DNA of 64,000 nucleotides from an uncultured Ulvibacter sp. (GCA_938041335.1 CALIAF010000022.1:35663-99662), one strand, 5' to 3'; positions 30,969 to 41,517 are shown, counted from the stretch's first letter. Notes: generated by a model from the sequence alone, not told the origin. Numbers and translations: made by a program.

Positions 30969-31919
30969 TTGATGGCGCAAATTTCTGTAATCATACCCTT
31001 GTATAATAAGGAGAAAGATATTGCAAAGACAATAGCTTCTGTTTTAGCGCAGACTTATACCGATTTTGAAGTGATCATTGTAAATGATGGCTCTACTGAT
31101 AATAGTCTAAAAGCTGTAAAAGCATTGGTGGATGACCGTTTTATTATTTTTGATAATCAAAACCAAGGAGTTGCGAAGACTAGAAACTTTGGCGTTTCAA
31201 AAGCAAACACAGCAATTGTTGCATTTTTAGATGCAGATGATTATTGGCATCCTAATCACCTAGAAGTGGTGTTAAATGCAATTAATACGTACCCTTCTCA
31301 AGACTGGTTTGCAACTGCCTACGAGAAAAAACATACCACAAGTTTAGTAACATCTATGCGATCTCCAGTCCGTGATAAAGACGCTGATTGGTGTGGGATT
31401 ATAGAAAATTACTTCAAACACAGTTTAGTTGATGCGCTTGCTTGGACGTCTGCTGTTGCTATGAAAGTTTCCTTTTTTGAATCTTTACATGGCTTTGATT
31501 TTAAAATTACAAATGGGGCAGGAGAGGACACAGATTTATGGTTGAGAGCAGCATTAAAATCACCACTCGTTTTTTGCAATACCATCACTGCACAACATAA
31601 CCTCATAGGAAGCAATCGTATATCACATACAGCCACTTTAAAACGGGACTATATGCCATTAGATGTATATAATAAGCAGGCTGAAAACGATACGTATCTT
31701 AAAAAGTACTTGGATTTAAATCGGTATTCATTTGCATTACAACACAAGATGGCGGGAGATGCTAAGTCTTTTGAAGCTTATGTATCTGGTATAGACTCGG
31801 CTAATTTAAATGGGAAGCAGCAATTTTTGCTAAAGCAACCGCTTTGGGTATTGCGTGCTATAAAAAAAGTAAAAGAAGTTGTAGAGACACTAGGATTTAG
31901 AATGACTTCATTTGGCTGA
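30969..31919 (+). CDS. Glycosyltransferase family 2
   Basis: ISVIIPLYNKEKDIAKTIASVLAQTYTDFEVIIVNDGSTDNS, VAFLDADDYWHP. Confidence 0.9.
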   Translation: MMAQISVIIPLYNKEKDIAKTIASVLAQTYTDFEVIIVNDGSTDNSLKAVKALVDDRFIIFDNQNQGVAKTRNFGVSKANTAIVAFLDADDYWHPNHLEVVLNAINTYPSQDWFATAYEKKHTTSLVTSMRSPVRDKDADWCGIIENYFKHSLVDALAWTSAVAMKVSFFESLHGFDFKITNGAGEDTDLWLRAALKSPLVFCNTITAQHNLIGSNRISHTATLKRDYMPLDVYNKQAENDTYLKKYLDLNRYSFALQHKMAGDAKSFEAYVSGIDSANLNGKQQFLLKQPLWVLRAIKKVKEVVETLGFRMTSFG

Positions 31920-32348
31920 TTTGAAATCGGCGTACTCCCTGATATAATCATCTTCATCATATACTGCACTCACTAGAGACAAGCATACGGCACCCGCAGA
32001 AAAGTTTTCCAGTTCACGCCAAACACCGCAAGGAATTAATAGTCCTTTGTTGGGTCTATTTAATGTAATACTACGTCTGGTTTCTCCATCATCTAGCACC
32101 ACATCAAAACTCCCGCTTAAAGCAATTAAAAATTGCTGCAATTCTTTATGAGCGTGACCTCCTCGAGTACCATCGCTAGGAACATCGTATAAATAATACA
32201 CTCGCTTAATATCATAAGGAAGTATGTCTTTCTCTATAATAGAAAGATTACCGCGACCATCTGGATCACTTATTTTAGGTATTTCTGTGAGTTGTATGGC
32301 GTTTATGTCTAATTTCCCAGTTTTCATCTTGTCTGTCTTACTATTCAT
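31908..32348 (-). CDS. FdtA/QdtA (WxcM-like) cupin sugar 3,4-ketoisomerase
   Basis: PDGRGNLSIIEKDILPYDIKRVYYLYDVPSDGTRGGHAHKELQQFLIALSGSFDVVLDDG. Confidence 0.88.
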   Translation of the reverse strand: MNSKTDKMKTGKLDINAIQLTEIPKISDPDGRGNLSIIEKDILPYDIKRVYYLYDVPSDGTRGGHAHKELQQFLIALSGSFDVVLDDGETRRSITLNRPNKGLLIPCGVWRELENFSAGAVCLSLVSAVYDEDDYIREYADFKSAK

Positions 32349-32397
32349 ATTTTGGGATTTGTAATTTTCTTTTTTGAGATTTTATAAACACTATATT

Positions 32398-33501
32398 TTA
32401 GCGTTTATTTATAGCATCGAGTATCATTTGTGACCACTGTGGCGCAATCTGTTCGGTTTTTAAATGTGCTATGCTTTCTAGCGCGTTCGATTTACAATGT
32501 AGTAAAAATTCAGGTTCGTTACTCATTTTTGCAAAGGCTTCTCCTAATGCGTCTGCATCATAATTAGCAACAAGTAATCCGTTTTCGCCCTGTTTTATAA
32601 TCTCATTAGGTCCACTCTTACAATCAACGGAAACCACAGGTGTTTGTTGTGATAAAGCTTCTATAAGTACTCTTGGGAACCCCTCGTAATGACTGGTTAA
32701 GGCTAAAAATTCTGCATGAGCCACATAGGGCTGTATGTCTGGAGTAAACGGGACAATGGTTACCGTGTCTTCTAGCCCCAGTGCTGCAATTTTTTTCTGA
32801 ATAAAAGCGGTGTCAGGACCTTCGCCCATAATCTTAAGATGCACGTTTGCTTCGGAAATTTTAGATTTCTTGTAACCTTCTAATAAGAGGGTGAAATTTT
32901 TCACGTTTTCTACCAGGCGCCCTAAGAACAGGATGTACTTTTCTTTAAAAATATTAGGGCTATCGTTGGGTTCAAAAACGACAAATGGGTTGTAGATAGT
33001 TACCGCTTTATCAGTAGTAAATGTGTTGTTCACTGCTTCCGAAACCGCCTTTGCAACGCCTACAATTTTGACAGCGCGCTTTACCATTAATTTTGAAATC
33101 GTTTTTTGTTTCGGGAAATACTGATCTAAGTTAAAGCTACGCACCACATAGACAACGCGTTGCTTGCGATAGATATAGTTGAGATAGTACAGTTCTTTTA
33201 AGCCAGATAATCTATTTCGATTATCAATGATGAGGTCAAATTGTTCCCGTAGCAGATATTTCCGAAGTTGTTTAAAACGTTTAAACCTGCTTATCGTATT
33301 GTTTTGCTGGTCCTTAAGCTCGCCTAGATTAAATAATTTTCCTGCATAGGGATAATCTATCTGGTTGGTAAGCGTTACCATATGGACATCAAAACCCTGT
33401 GCTTCTAGCATTTGCGACAAGATGGCCGTCGAGCGTTCTGCCCCACCTTTTGCGAGGGAAATTGTAACTATGCAAACTTTTATATGGCTATATTTGGACA
33501 A
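32398..33501 (-). CDS. Glycosyltransferase family 4
   Basis: SLAKGGAERSTAILSQML, ILFLGRLVENVKNFTLLLEGYKKS, LTSHYEGFPRVLIEALSQQTPVVSVD. Confidence 0.88.
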   Translation of the reverse strand: MSKYSHIKVCIVTISLAKGGAERSTAILSQMLEAQGFDVHMVTLTNQIDYPYAGKLFNLGELKDQQNNTISRFKRFKQLRKYLLREQFDLIIDNRNRLSGLKELYYLNYIYRKQRVVYVVRSFNLDQYFPKQKTISKLMVKRAVKIVGVAKAVSEAVNNTFTTDKAVTIYNPFVVFEPNDSPNIFKEKYILFLGRLVENVKNFTLLLEGYKKSKISEANVHLKIMGEGPDTAFIQKKIAALGLEDTVTIVPFTPDIQPYVAHAEFLALTSHYEGFPRVLIEALSQQTPVVSVDCKSGPNEIIKQGENGLLVANYDADALGEAFAKMSNEPEFLLHCKSNALESIAHLKTEQIAPQWSQMILDAINKR

Positions 33502-33527
33502 CGATAGGGTTCTTGAGCCACAAAGAT

Positions 33528-34664
33528 ATGAGAATACTTTTAGTAGGTGAGTACAGCAGATTACATAATTCTTTAAAAGAAGGATTACAGGTGCTTGGTC
33601 ACGAGGTTTTATTGATCTCCACCGGCGATTTTTTCAAGAAATACCCAAGCGATATCTTGCTTACGCGAAAATATGACAGCGGCATTCCCGCTAAATTTAA
33701 AGTAGGTGTTTATAAACTGTTTGGAATAGACATTACCTCAAGGAGCATCAAGAAACAGTTTTTACAACATAGTGAACAGCTTAAAGGCTATGATATAGTG
33801 CAGTTAATTAATGAAAGTCCTTTTGCTATACAGCCAGCAGAAGAAAAAGCGATTATTGATTTTTTAAGCGTTAACAATAAGAAACTCTATTTATTGAGTT
33901 GTGGTGCAGACTATGTGAGTGTATCTCACGCGATGAGTGACGCACATCCCTATTCTGTATTGTCAGGATATAAAGATGGCACCTTTGCAAAGGAGCGATT
34001 TTTATCTATGACTAAATACTTGACGGCGCCTTTTAAAGAACTACATGATTTTATTTATAAGCGTATTTCTGGCGTGATCGCCTCAGATATGGATTATCAT
34101 TTGCCTTTATTGGATCATCCTAAATACTTGGGTTTAATGCCTAATCCGGTGAATCTTAGCAGACTTTCCTTAAAGGAAAACCCTGTGACCGAACCGATTG
34201 TCATTTTTATGGGCATCAACCGCGGAAATTATCATACTAAAGGAATCCAATATTTTGAAGAAGCACTAGAAAACATTAAGAGTAAATACGCTGATCGTGT
34301 GATTATAGATATTGTTGAGAACCTCCCATACTCAGAATACATAGAGCGCTATAATAAAGCCCACATTCTATTAGATCAAGTTTTAGCTTACGATCAAGGG
34401 TATAATGCGCTAGAAGCTATGGCAAAAGGGAAGGTTGTTTTTACAGGTGCAGAAAAAGCATTTGAGAAGCACTATCACTTAAAGGCGCCAGTTGCAATTA
34501 ACGCATTGCCTGATGCCGCATATCTAGCAAATGAGTTGAGTACTTTAATTGATAACCCAGAAATACTTACCGAAATAGGGGAGCGGGCTAAGGCTTTTGT
34601 AGTGGAACATCACGATCATGTGAACGTTGCTGGGAGGTATGTGGAGGCATGGAAAATGAAATAG
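33528..34664 (+). CDS. Glycosyltransferase (group 1-like)
   Basis: MRILLVGEYSRLHNSLKEGLQVLGHEV; YNKAHILLDQVLAYDQGYNALEAMAKGKVVFTG; start set at ATG 33528. Confidence 0.75.
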   Translation: MRILLVGEYSRLHNSLKEGLQVLGHEVLLISTGDFFKKYPSDILLTRKYDSGIPAKFKVGVYKLFGIDITSRSIKKQFLQHSEQLKGYDIVQLINESPFAIQPAEEKAIIDFLSVNNKKLYLLSCGADYVSVSHAMSDAHPYSVLSGYKDGTFAKERFLSMTKYLTAPFKELHDFIYKRISGVIASDMDYHLPLLDHPKYLGLMPNPVNLSRLSLKENPVTEPIVIFMGINRGNYHTKGIQYFEEALENIKSKYADRVIIDIVENLPYSEYIERYNKAHILLDQVLAYDQGYNALEAMAKGKVVFTGAEKAFEKHYHLKAPVAINALPDAAYLANELSTLIDNPEILTEIGERAKAFVVEHHDHVNVAGRYVEAWKMK

Positions 34665-34705
34665 TACTCAGTGGCCAGTAGCAGTTTGAGGTCTAATGTT
34701 TTAAC

Positions 34706-34788
34706 GGTCACCCTGAGCTTGTCGAAGGGCAAGTGCTAACTGCGTTAATTTATGTGCGATTGTTGTGCTTCGACAGGCTCAGCATGAC
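34706..34788. repeat. Paired dispersed palindromic repeats (GGTCACCCTGAGCTTGTCGAAGGGC / TGTGCTTCGACAGGCTCAGCATGAC)
   Basis: Two inverted units; same family as 16.5, 17.0, 54.6 and 55.2 kb. Confidence 0.75.
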
Positions 34789-34798
34789 AATTATATTT

Positions 34799-34972
34799 TC
34801 ACCAATTCGCAATAATATATAACATTCGCCAAGCATAGAATAAAATGGCAAGGAGCGCTATGCCGAGAATTAAATAAATTACGGTAAATAATTTACCTCT
34901 TTTATTTATTTTAATTCCAATAACGATGAGCACAATAACGATAATGGATATTATGGCTAAAAATGTAGTCAA
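34799..34972 (-). CDS. Possible small two-TM protein (about 57 aa)
   Basis: Open frame from TTG 34972: LTTFLAIISIIVIVLIVIGIKINKRGKLFTVIYLILGIALLAILFYAWRMLYIIANW*; no ATG or strong RBS. Confidence 0.35.
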   Translation of the reverse strand: MTTFLAIISIIVIVLIVIGIKINKRGKLFTVIYLILGIALLAILFYAWRMLYIIANW

Positions 34973-35047
34973 TAAGTTTTTTATGATTTTACTATGCTAG
35001 CTTTAAACTTTCAGGATCTTGTCGACTATCCCACAGGGTTAAGATAA

Positions 35048-35290
35048 CTAATCGTCTTTTTTATCTATTTCGTAAAAGATTAAATAATCTTTTACGACCT
35101 TTATTCGAACATCTTTGACATCTGTAGGTTTTCCAATTTCTGGATACTCGGCAATTAATTTTACCGCTACTTTAAAGAGCCTATTAAGTTTTTTGCTGTA
35201 GCTATTAGATTTGTTTCTTTTATTCCAATAGTTAAAAATGGCTTTTCTGTCTGATTGTGCTCTGTAAGACCAAATTATTCTTGGAGCCAT
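35048..35290 (-). CDS. RelE/ParE-family toxin
   Basis: WSYRAQSDRKAIFNYWNKRNKSNSYSKKLNRLFKVAVKLIAEYPEIGKPT...VRIKVVKDYLIFYEI. Confidence 0.85.
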   Translation of the reverse strand: MAPRIIWSYRAQSDRKAIFNYWNKRNKSNSYSKKLNRLFKVAVKLIAEYPEIGKPTDVKDVRIKVVKDYLIFYEIDKKDD

Positions 35291-35511
35291 TGGTCAATTT
35301 CTTGATTCGCTTGCTCATTAGTCAAATAATCTCCGTTTTTTATTTGATCACGAGCCTCAGTAACAGCAGCTTTCTGCTCTTCATCTAGTTTATACGTCTC
35401 TTGTATATCGTTTTCAAGATTGAGAAAACGATATAATTCCTCTAATAAATCTTTGTTTTTAGATAGTTTAATCTCGTCAATTAATTTGTTTTTAATCTCT
35501 ATGGTTTTCAT
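35275..35511 (-). CDS. Cognate antitoxin
   Basis: 78-aa ORF directly upstream of and overlapping the toxin gene by 16 bp; helical, charged. Confidence 0.75.
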   Translation of the reverse strand: MKTIEIKNKLIDEIKLSKNKDLLEELYRFLNLENDIQETYKLDEEQKAAVTEARDQIKNGDYLTNEQANQEIDQWLQE

Positions 35512-35595
35512 GACGTTGTAATTTTTATTGAAGATATTAAATTTAATCTAGAATTCAAAAATCGAACATCTACAATCGTACATCAAAAATCCTTT

Positions 35596-36342
35596 CTAAA
35601 CCTCAAAATCAAGCTTCTTTTTTCTAAGCTCAAAGTTTTGCCCTAAGTATACTTTACGTACCATCTCGTCTGCAGCGAGTTCTTCTGGTTCGCCATGCTT
35701 TAAAATACTGCCTTCAAACATTAAGTAGGTTCTGTCTGTGATGGCTAGTGTTTCTTGCACGTTATGATCGGTAATAAGAATACCAATGTTTTTGTTTTTT
35801 AGTTTTGCTACAATACGCTGTATGTCTTCAACGGCCACAGGATCCACTCCTGCAAAAGGTTCATCTAACAGTATGAAATTAGGGTCTGTAGCTAATGCTC
35901 TAGCAATCTCTGTGCGTCTACGTTCTCCACCACTTAAAAGATCTCCTCTGCTTTTACGAATATGACCTAAACCAAATTCTTCAATTAAAGACTCCATTTT
36001 TGCTTTCTGTGCGGTCTTAGAAAGCTTGGTCATCTGGAGTACGCTTAAAATATTATCTTCTACGCTCAGTTTTCTAAACACAGAAGCTTCTTGTGCGAGG
36101 TAGCCTATGCCGCTTTGTGCACGTTTGTACATAGGGAATTTTGTAATCTCTGTTCCGTCTAGTGTGATGGTACCTCCGTTGGGTTTAATTAAACCAACAA
36201 TCATATAAAAGGAAGTGGTTTTTCCGGCTCCATTAGGACCTAATAGCCCAACAATCTCTCCTTGATTTACTTCTACAGTAATTCCTTTAACGACCTTTCG
36301 GCCTTTGTAGGATTTCATTAAATTTTCTGCTTTGAGTTTCAT
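35596..36342 (-). CDS. lptB: LPS export ABC transporter ATP-binding protein
   Basis: LLGPNGAGKTTSFYMIVGLI, LLSGGERRRTEIARALATDPNFILLDEPFAGVDPVAVEDIQ. Confidence 0.93.
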   Translation of the reverse strand: MKLKAENLMKSYKGRKVVKGITVEVNQGEIVGLLGPNGAGKTTSFYMIVGLIKPNGGTITLDGTEITKFPMYKRAQSGIGYLAQEASVFRKLSVEDNILSVLQMTKLSKTAQKAKMESLIEEFGLGHIRKSRGDLLSGGERRRTEIARALATDPNFILLDEPFAGVDPVAVEDIQRIVAKLKNKNIGILITDHNVQETLAITDRTYLMFEGSILKHGEPEELAADEMVRKVYLGQNFELRKKKLDFEV

Positions 36343-36423
36343 AGGGATTCTATATTAAGCAATCATTGTTATTTGCCTTAATCTATAACGTTAAAAATAC
36401 CATTAAAATTTCCGAGGTAAAAA

Positions 36424-37260
36424 TTAGGCATTTCGTTTTTCTGCTTTTGCTTGTCTTCTTAAAACGCCTCGACTTATAAAAATGCTCACCTCATATAATA
36501 TAAGTACTGGTACAGCCACTATCACTTGACTTGCAATATCTGGTGGTGTAATTACTGCAGAAAGGATTAAAACAATAACCAAAGCAAATTTTCGATACTT
36601 TCGAAGAAACGCAGGGGTTACTAGTCCAATTTTTGTTAAGAAATAAATAACGATAGGGAGCTGGAACACAATGCCACTTGCTAAAACAGATGCTCGTATT
36701 GTACTTATATAGCTATCTAGATCAAACTCATTTAGTACGGTTTCACTCACTTGATATGACCCTAAAAAGTTTATAGATAATGGTGTAACAATAAAATAGC
36801 CAAAGAGTACTCCTGTAAAAAATAAAAATGAAGCAGCAAGGATAAATCCTCTACTGTTCTTGCGTTCATTCTGGTGTAATCCTGGGCTTATAAATTTGTA
36901 AAACTCGTAAATGATATATGGAAACGCTACAATGATACCGGCTGTTATTGATGTCCATATATGTGCAGAAAACTGACCGGCCATCGTTCTACTTTGTATA
37001 GAAAATGGAAGTTCTTGAAAACAAAAACTATCTAGTCCGATCATTCGGGCTGAGCCGCATAAAAAGCGATAGGTTGGGAAATCTGCGCTTTTAGGCCAGA
37101 AGATAACACCGTCAAAGATAAAGCCCTTTGCAATAAAAGCTGCAATCCCTAAAGCTACTACTGCAATAGTAGACCGTATTAAATGCCATCTTAATTCTTC
37201 TAGATGATCTAGAAATGACATTTCATTTTTTGGTTCTCCTAATTGCGATTCTTTTTTCAT
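36424..37260 (-). CDS. tatC: Twin-arginine translocase subunit TatC
   Basis: MSFLDHLEELRWHLIRS, FGYFIVTPLSINFL, RKYRKFALVIVLILSAVITPPD; start set at ATG 37260. Confidence 0.92.
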   Translation of the reverse strand: MKKESQLGEPKNEMSFLDHLEELRWHLIRSTIAVVALGIAAFIAKGFIFDGVIFWPKSADFPTYRFLCGSARMIGLDSFCFQELPFSIQSRTMAGQFSAHIWTSITAGIIVAFPYIIYEFYKFISPGLHQNERKNSRGFILAASFLFFTGVLFGYFIVTPLSINFLGSYQVSETVLNEFDLDSYISTIRASVLASGIVFQLPIVIYFLTKIGLVTPAFLRKYRKFALVIVLILSAVITPPDIASQVIVAVPVLILYEVSIFISRGVLRRQAKAEKRNA

Positions 37261-37264
37261 AAAA

Positions 37265-38230
37265 TTATAAGATGCCTTCTTTTGTGAGATTATGAATATG
37301 AACAATACCTTTATAAATGCCGTCTGTGTGTGCTATTATTTGGGTGATGCCGTTTGCTTCCATCATCGCACTAGCCTCAACCGCCATCGCATTATTGTCT
37401 ATAAGTTTTGGGTTCTTAGACATTATGTCATTTGCAGATAATCCTGCCATGCTATCTACTTTAGTGAGCATTCGCCTTAAATCTCCGTCTGTGATAATGC
37501 CAACTATTTTGCCACCATCAATTACTGCTGTTACGCCAAGCATATTTTTTGAAATCTCTACAATGACTTCTTTCATTGGCGTATTTGGTCTTACTTGGGG
37601 TTGTGCATTTAAACTGGTCAAGTCACTTACTCTTAAATATAGTTGCTTTCCTAATGAGCCACCTGGGTGGTATTTAGCAAAATCTTTACTCGTGAAGCCT
37701 CTGATTTCCAATAAACAAACTGCCAGGGCATCGCCCATTACTAACTGTGCTGTAGTGCTCGTGGTTGGTGCTAAATTATTTGGACAGGCTTCTTTTTCCA
37801 CATAAGCATTTAAGATAAAGTCTGCTTGCTCTCCTAAAAAAGAGGCTGTATTTGAAGTAATCGCAATAATTTTATTTTTTCTGGCTTTGATCAACGGGAC
37901 AAGTACTTTTATCTCTGGGGTATTTCCGCTTTTAGAAATACAAATTACCGTATCATCTTCTTGAATGGTTCCTAAATCTCCGTGAATGGCGTCTGCGGCG
38001 TGCATAAATATCGCTGGTGTACCCGTACTATTTAGGGTAGCAACTATTTTAGTTGCGATATTGGCACTTTTACCAATACCTGTTACAATGACACGTCCAG
38101 AAGATTTTAGAATAGAAAGAACTGCCTGTGCAAAGGACTCATCAACTAGCGTAGCCAGATTCTCAATAGCTTGAGCCTCTGCTAAGATGGTTTGTTTTGC
38201 GTTTTCAATGATAGATTTAAAATCGTTCAC
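37265..38230 (-). CDS. kdsD: KpsF/GutQ-family arabinose-5-phosphate isomerase (SIS + CBS)
   Basis: SGRVIVTGIGKSANIATKIVATLNSTGTPAIFMHAADAIHGDLG, KYHPGGSLGKQL, two CBS domains. Confidence 0.92.
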   Translation of the reverse strand: MNDFKSIIENAKQTILAEAQAIENLATLVDESFAQAVLSILKSSGRVIVTGIGKSANIATKIVATLNSTGTPAIFMHAADAIHGDLGTIQEDDTVICISKSGNTPEIKVLVPLIKARKNKIIAITSNTASFLGEQADFILNAYVEKEACPNNLAPTTSTTAQLVMGDALAVCLLEIRGFTSKDFAKYHPGGSLGKQLYLRVSDLTSLNAQPQVRPNTPMKEVIVEISKNMLGVTAVIDGGKIVGIITDGDLRRMLTKVDSMAGLSANDIMSKNPKLIDNNAMAVEASAMMEANGITQIIAHTDGIYKGIVHIHNLTKEGIL

Positions 38231-38579
38231 AACTCTATTGGTTTATCAGTTTGCTGTAGTTTATAATTTTAGTATATTGAATACGTAAATTATAATCCTA
38301 ATCCTTAATACTTTTAGTATGCAAACTCGTGAAATACAAAATTACGATTGTTGCAAGGTTCATACAACAGTTTAGCCAATTAAAGGTGTTATCTTTAAGA
38401 ACTTGTTTAAATGTATTGTTTGGAACCGAGAATGAAGGCTTTTTTGGACTAATGAAGTGATTTTTAATATGCATAGTATCACAATAGATAGTATAAATTA
38501 TAAAGTTAGGACGAAAAATGCGAAATTTGAAGGTAAAAGAATAGATATAAATGAGTTCTCTTAAAACAAAAAACAACAC

Positions 38580-40772
38580 GTGACCAAAGTTGACTTATAC
38601 GCAGCTTTAAAGCAGTACTTTGGATTTTCACAATTCAAAGGATTACAAGAAGAAGTGATACAAAGCATTCTCAAAAAAGAGAACACCTTTGTTATTATGC
38701 CTACTGGAGGAGGAAAATCACTTTGTTATCAGCTACCCGCATTAATGAATGAAGGTACCGCCATTGTAGTTTCTCCCCTAATTGCTTTAATGAAAAATCA
38801 AGTAGATGCCTTGCGAGCAATCTCTTCGGACGAAGGAATAGCGCATGTGCTAAACTCTTCACTTAATAAAACAGAAGTTAGACAAGTAAAAAGCGATATC
38901 GAAAGCGGTATTACCAAGCTATTATATGTCGCGCCAGAATCTTTAACCAAAGATGAGTATGTAGCTTTTTTACAGAACCAGACCATTTCGTTTTTAGCTA
39001 TTGATGAAGCTCATTGTATTAGTGAATGGGGTCACGATTTTAGACCTGAATATAGAAATTTAAAGAGCATTATAGAGCGCATAGGCGATAATATTCCAAT
39101 TATTGGCCTCACAGCAACCGCAACAGAAAAAGTGCAAGAAGATATTCTTAAAAACCTAGGGATGTCTTCTGCAAATACATTTAAAGCCTCGTTTAATCGA
39201 CCTAACTTATACTATGAAGTACGTCCTAAAACAAAAAATGTAGATAGTGACATCACACGTTTTGTAAAAGAATTTGACGGTAAGAGCGGTATTATTTATT
39301 GTTTGAGTCGCAAGCGCGTAGAACAATTAGCACAAATACTTCAAGTAAACGGCATTGATGCTGTACCCTATCACGCGGGCTTAGATGCAAAAACACGTGT
39401 GCGACATCAAGACATGTTTTTAATGGAAAACTGTGATGTTGTAGTGGCTACAATTGCCTTTGGAATGGGTATTGACAAGCCAGATGTGCGGTTTGTGATA
39501 CATAATGACATGCCTAAAAGTATTGAAAGTTATTATCAAGAAACGGGCAGAGCAGGACGCGATGGAGGAGAAGGACATTGCCTAGCGTATTATTCGTATA
39601 AGGATATTGAGAAGCTGGAGAAGTTTATGAGTGGGAAGCCTGTTGCAGAACAAGAGATAGGTCACGCCTTATTGCAAGAGATGGTTGCATTTTCTGAAAC
39701 ATCCATGTCTAGAAGAAAGTTTATTTTACATTATTTTGGGGAAGACTTTGATAATGAAACTGGAGAAGGTGGGCAGATGGATGATAATATGCGCCATCCT
39801 AAAAAGCAAAATGAAGCTAAAGATGATGCAGTGAAAATAATTTCTGTAATCACAAAAACTAATGCACAATACAAGTCACGAGAAGTGGTAAACGTGATAA
39901 CAGGAAGATCAAATGCAATGATAAAATCGCATAGGACCGATCAGCAAGAATTTTTTGGGATTGGCTCAGATAAAGAAGATGTGCACTGGTTAGCCTTATT
40001 GAGACAATTGTTGGTCGCTGGATATTTAAAGAAAGATATTGAGAGTTATGGTGTAGTAAAGGTGACCAAAAGAGGTCGTGAGTTTCTTGCAAACCCTGTA
40101 TCGTTTTTGATGACAGAAGATCACTCTTTTAAACAAGCCAATGATGATACTATTATTGTTGATCAAAAAGGAGGGGCCGTAGCAGATGATAAACTTTTTA
40201 AGTTGTTAAAAGCTGAACGTAAAAAAGTAGCAGAAAAAATGAATCTGCCGCCCTTTGTTATTTTTCAAGATCCATCATTAGATGACATGGCCTTAAAATA
40301 TCCAATTACACTAGAAGAGTTGTCTAATGTTCATGGAGTAGGAGAAGGAAAAGCCAGAAAATATGGTAAAACATTTATTGCCTTAATCTCAAGATATGTA
40401 GATGAAAATGATATTGAGCGTCCTGATGATTTTGTAGTAAAATCTACAGGAAGTAATAGCGCAAATAAATTATACATTATCCAGAATGTAGATAGAAAAC
40501 TCCCTTTAACAGATATTGCGAGCTCTAAAGGACTTGAAATGCCTGGTTTAATAAAAGAAATGGAAGCCATCGTTTATAGTGGTACCAAGCTAAACATTAG
40601 TTATTGGATAGATGATTTATTAGATGAAGATCAACAAGAAGAAATTCACGAGTATTTTTTAGAAGCGGATAACGATGAGATAGAAGCAGCAATGGAAGAA
40701 TTTGACGGCGACTATGATACAGAGGAGTTAAGATTGTTTCGCATAAAGTTTATTAGTGAGGTGGCAAATTAA
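38580..40772 (+). CDS. recQ: ATP-dependent DNA helicase RecQ
   Basis: MPTGGGKSLCYQLPAL, DEAHCISEWGHDFRPEY, GRAGRDGGEG, HRDC-like C-terminus; GTG start. Confidence 0.95.
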   Translation: MTKVDLYAALKQYFGFSQFKGLQEEVIQSILKKENTFVIMPTGGGKSLCYQLPALMNEGTAIVVSPLIALMKNQVDALRAISSDEGIAHVLNSSLNKTEVRQVKSDIESGITKLLYVAPESLTKDEYVAFLQNQTISFLAIDEAHCISEWGHDFRPEYRNLKSIIERIGDNIPIIGLTATATEKVQEDILKNLGMSSANTFKASFNRPNLYYEVRPKTKNVDSDITRFVKEFDGKSGIIYCLSRKRVEQLAQILQVNGIDAVPYHAGLDAKTRVRHQDMFLMENCDVVVATIAFGMGIDKPDVRFVIHNDMPKSIESYYQETGRAGRDGGEGHCLAYYSYKDIEKLEKFMSGKPVAEQEIGHALLQEMVAFSETSMSRRKFILHYFGEDFDNETGEGGQMDDNMRHPKKQNEAKDDAVKIISVITKTNAQYKSREVVNVITGRSNAMIKSHRTDQQEFFGIGSDKEDVHWLALLRQLLVAGYLKKDIESYGVVKVTKRGREFLANPVSFLMTEDHSFKQANDDTIIVDQKGGAVADDKLFKLLKAERKKVAEKMNLPPFVIFQDPSLDDMALKYPITLEELSNVHGVGEGKARKYGKTFIALISRYVDENDIERPDDFVVKSTGSNSANKLYIIQNVDRKLPLTDIASSKGLEMPGLIKEMEAIVYSGTKLNISYWIDDLLDEDQQEEIHEYFLEADNDEIEAAMEEFDGDYDTEELRLFRIKFISEVAN

Positions 40773-40827
40773 CTTGTTTGTTGCAAGGTGAAAATGAGGT
40801 GTTTTGATTTTAGATGAAAATAGTAGA

Positions 40828-41517
40828 TTACCTTTTTTCTCGTTTCTCAAACCATTCCATCAATACATAAACCGTAAGCAACATCCCTAATGCATACATG
40901 GTATCTTCTATAGGGATAGTAAAAATGCGTACACCCATATTTTCTGTATTATCATACCATACTACTTGATCTTCAATAAATGATCCCGTGAGGACACCAT
41001 TTACCAATAAAAAGGGCAATAAAATAATTAAAAACGTAGGTAAAAATTGCGCTAGTTTTTCTGGCATTTTGTTGTACACAAGTCCTAGTAGTAAAATAGT
41101 GTACCCAAAATTGATCAAGGTATACCATCTGTCATAATAATACCAAAGGCAAATTATCATCGCCGAAATGAGCGTCACATGAATTACAGATGAGCCTAGT
41201 AATGAGAATTTTAAATCTGGAAATAAGTGTGCTAAAGAATGATATGTAAATAAACAAGCATAGGGAATACAAATAAAGAACAACCACTCTTCTATGGGTA
41301 GGTTAAATAACTTGTAGCCTGTAATGTAAGCGTCATTAAAGCCCCAGAATCCTGCATTAGTAAATACAATATCCCAAGAAATATAAAAGGCCATCATAAT
41401 CGCAATGGCAGGAAATAGATATTTCCACTTTTTGTAAAACTGAAGTTTAGGGTGAAAACTAAAAAGAAATGGAATAATAAAAGACCCTATATTAATATAG
41501 AGATATAAATACTTCAT
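40828..41517 (-). CDS. Lycopene cyclase (CrtYcd-type, two-domain membrane protein)
   Basis: NLPIEEWLFFICIPYACLFTYHSL and FTIPIEDTMYALGMLL; carotenoid operon context. Confidence 0.88.
   Translation of the reverse strand: MKYLYLYINIGSFIIPFLFSFHPKLQFYKKWKYLFPAIAIMMAFYISWDIVFTNAGFWGFNDAYITGYKLFNLPIEEWLFFICIPYACLFTYHSLAHLFPDLKFSLLGSSVIHVTLISAMIICLWYYYDRWYTLINFGYTILLLGLVYNKMPEKLAQFLPTFLIILLPFLLVNGVLTGSFIEDQVVWYDNTENMGVRIFTIPIEDTMYALGMLLTVYVLMEWFEKREKR

Noticed and set aside
35048-35511. Defence island around the toxin-antitoxin pair
   Set aside because: Neighbours are lptB/tatC/kdsD housekeeping genes and glycosyltransferases; no restriction, Abi, retron or other defence genes nearby.
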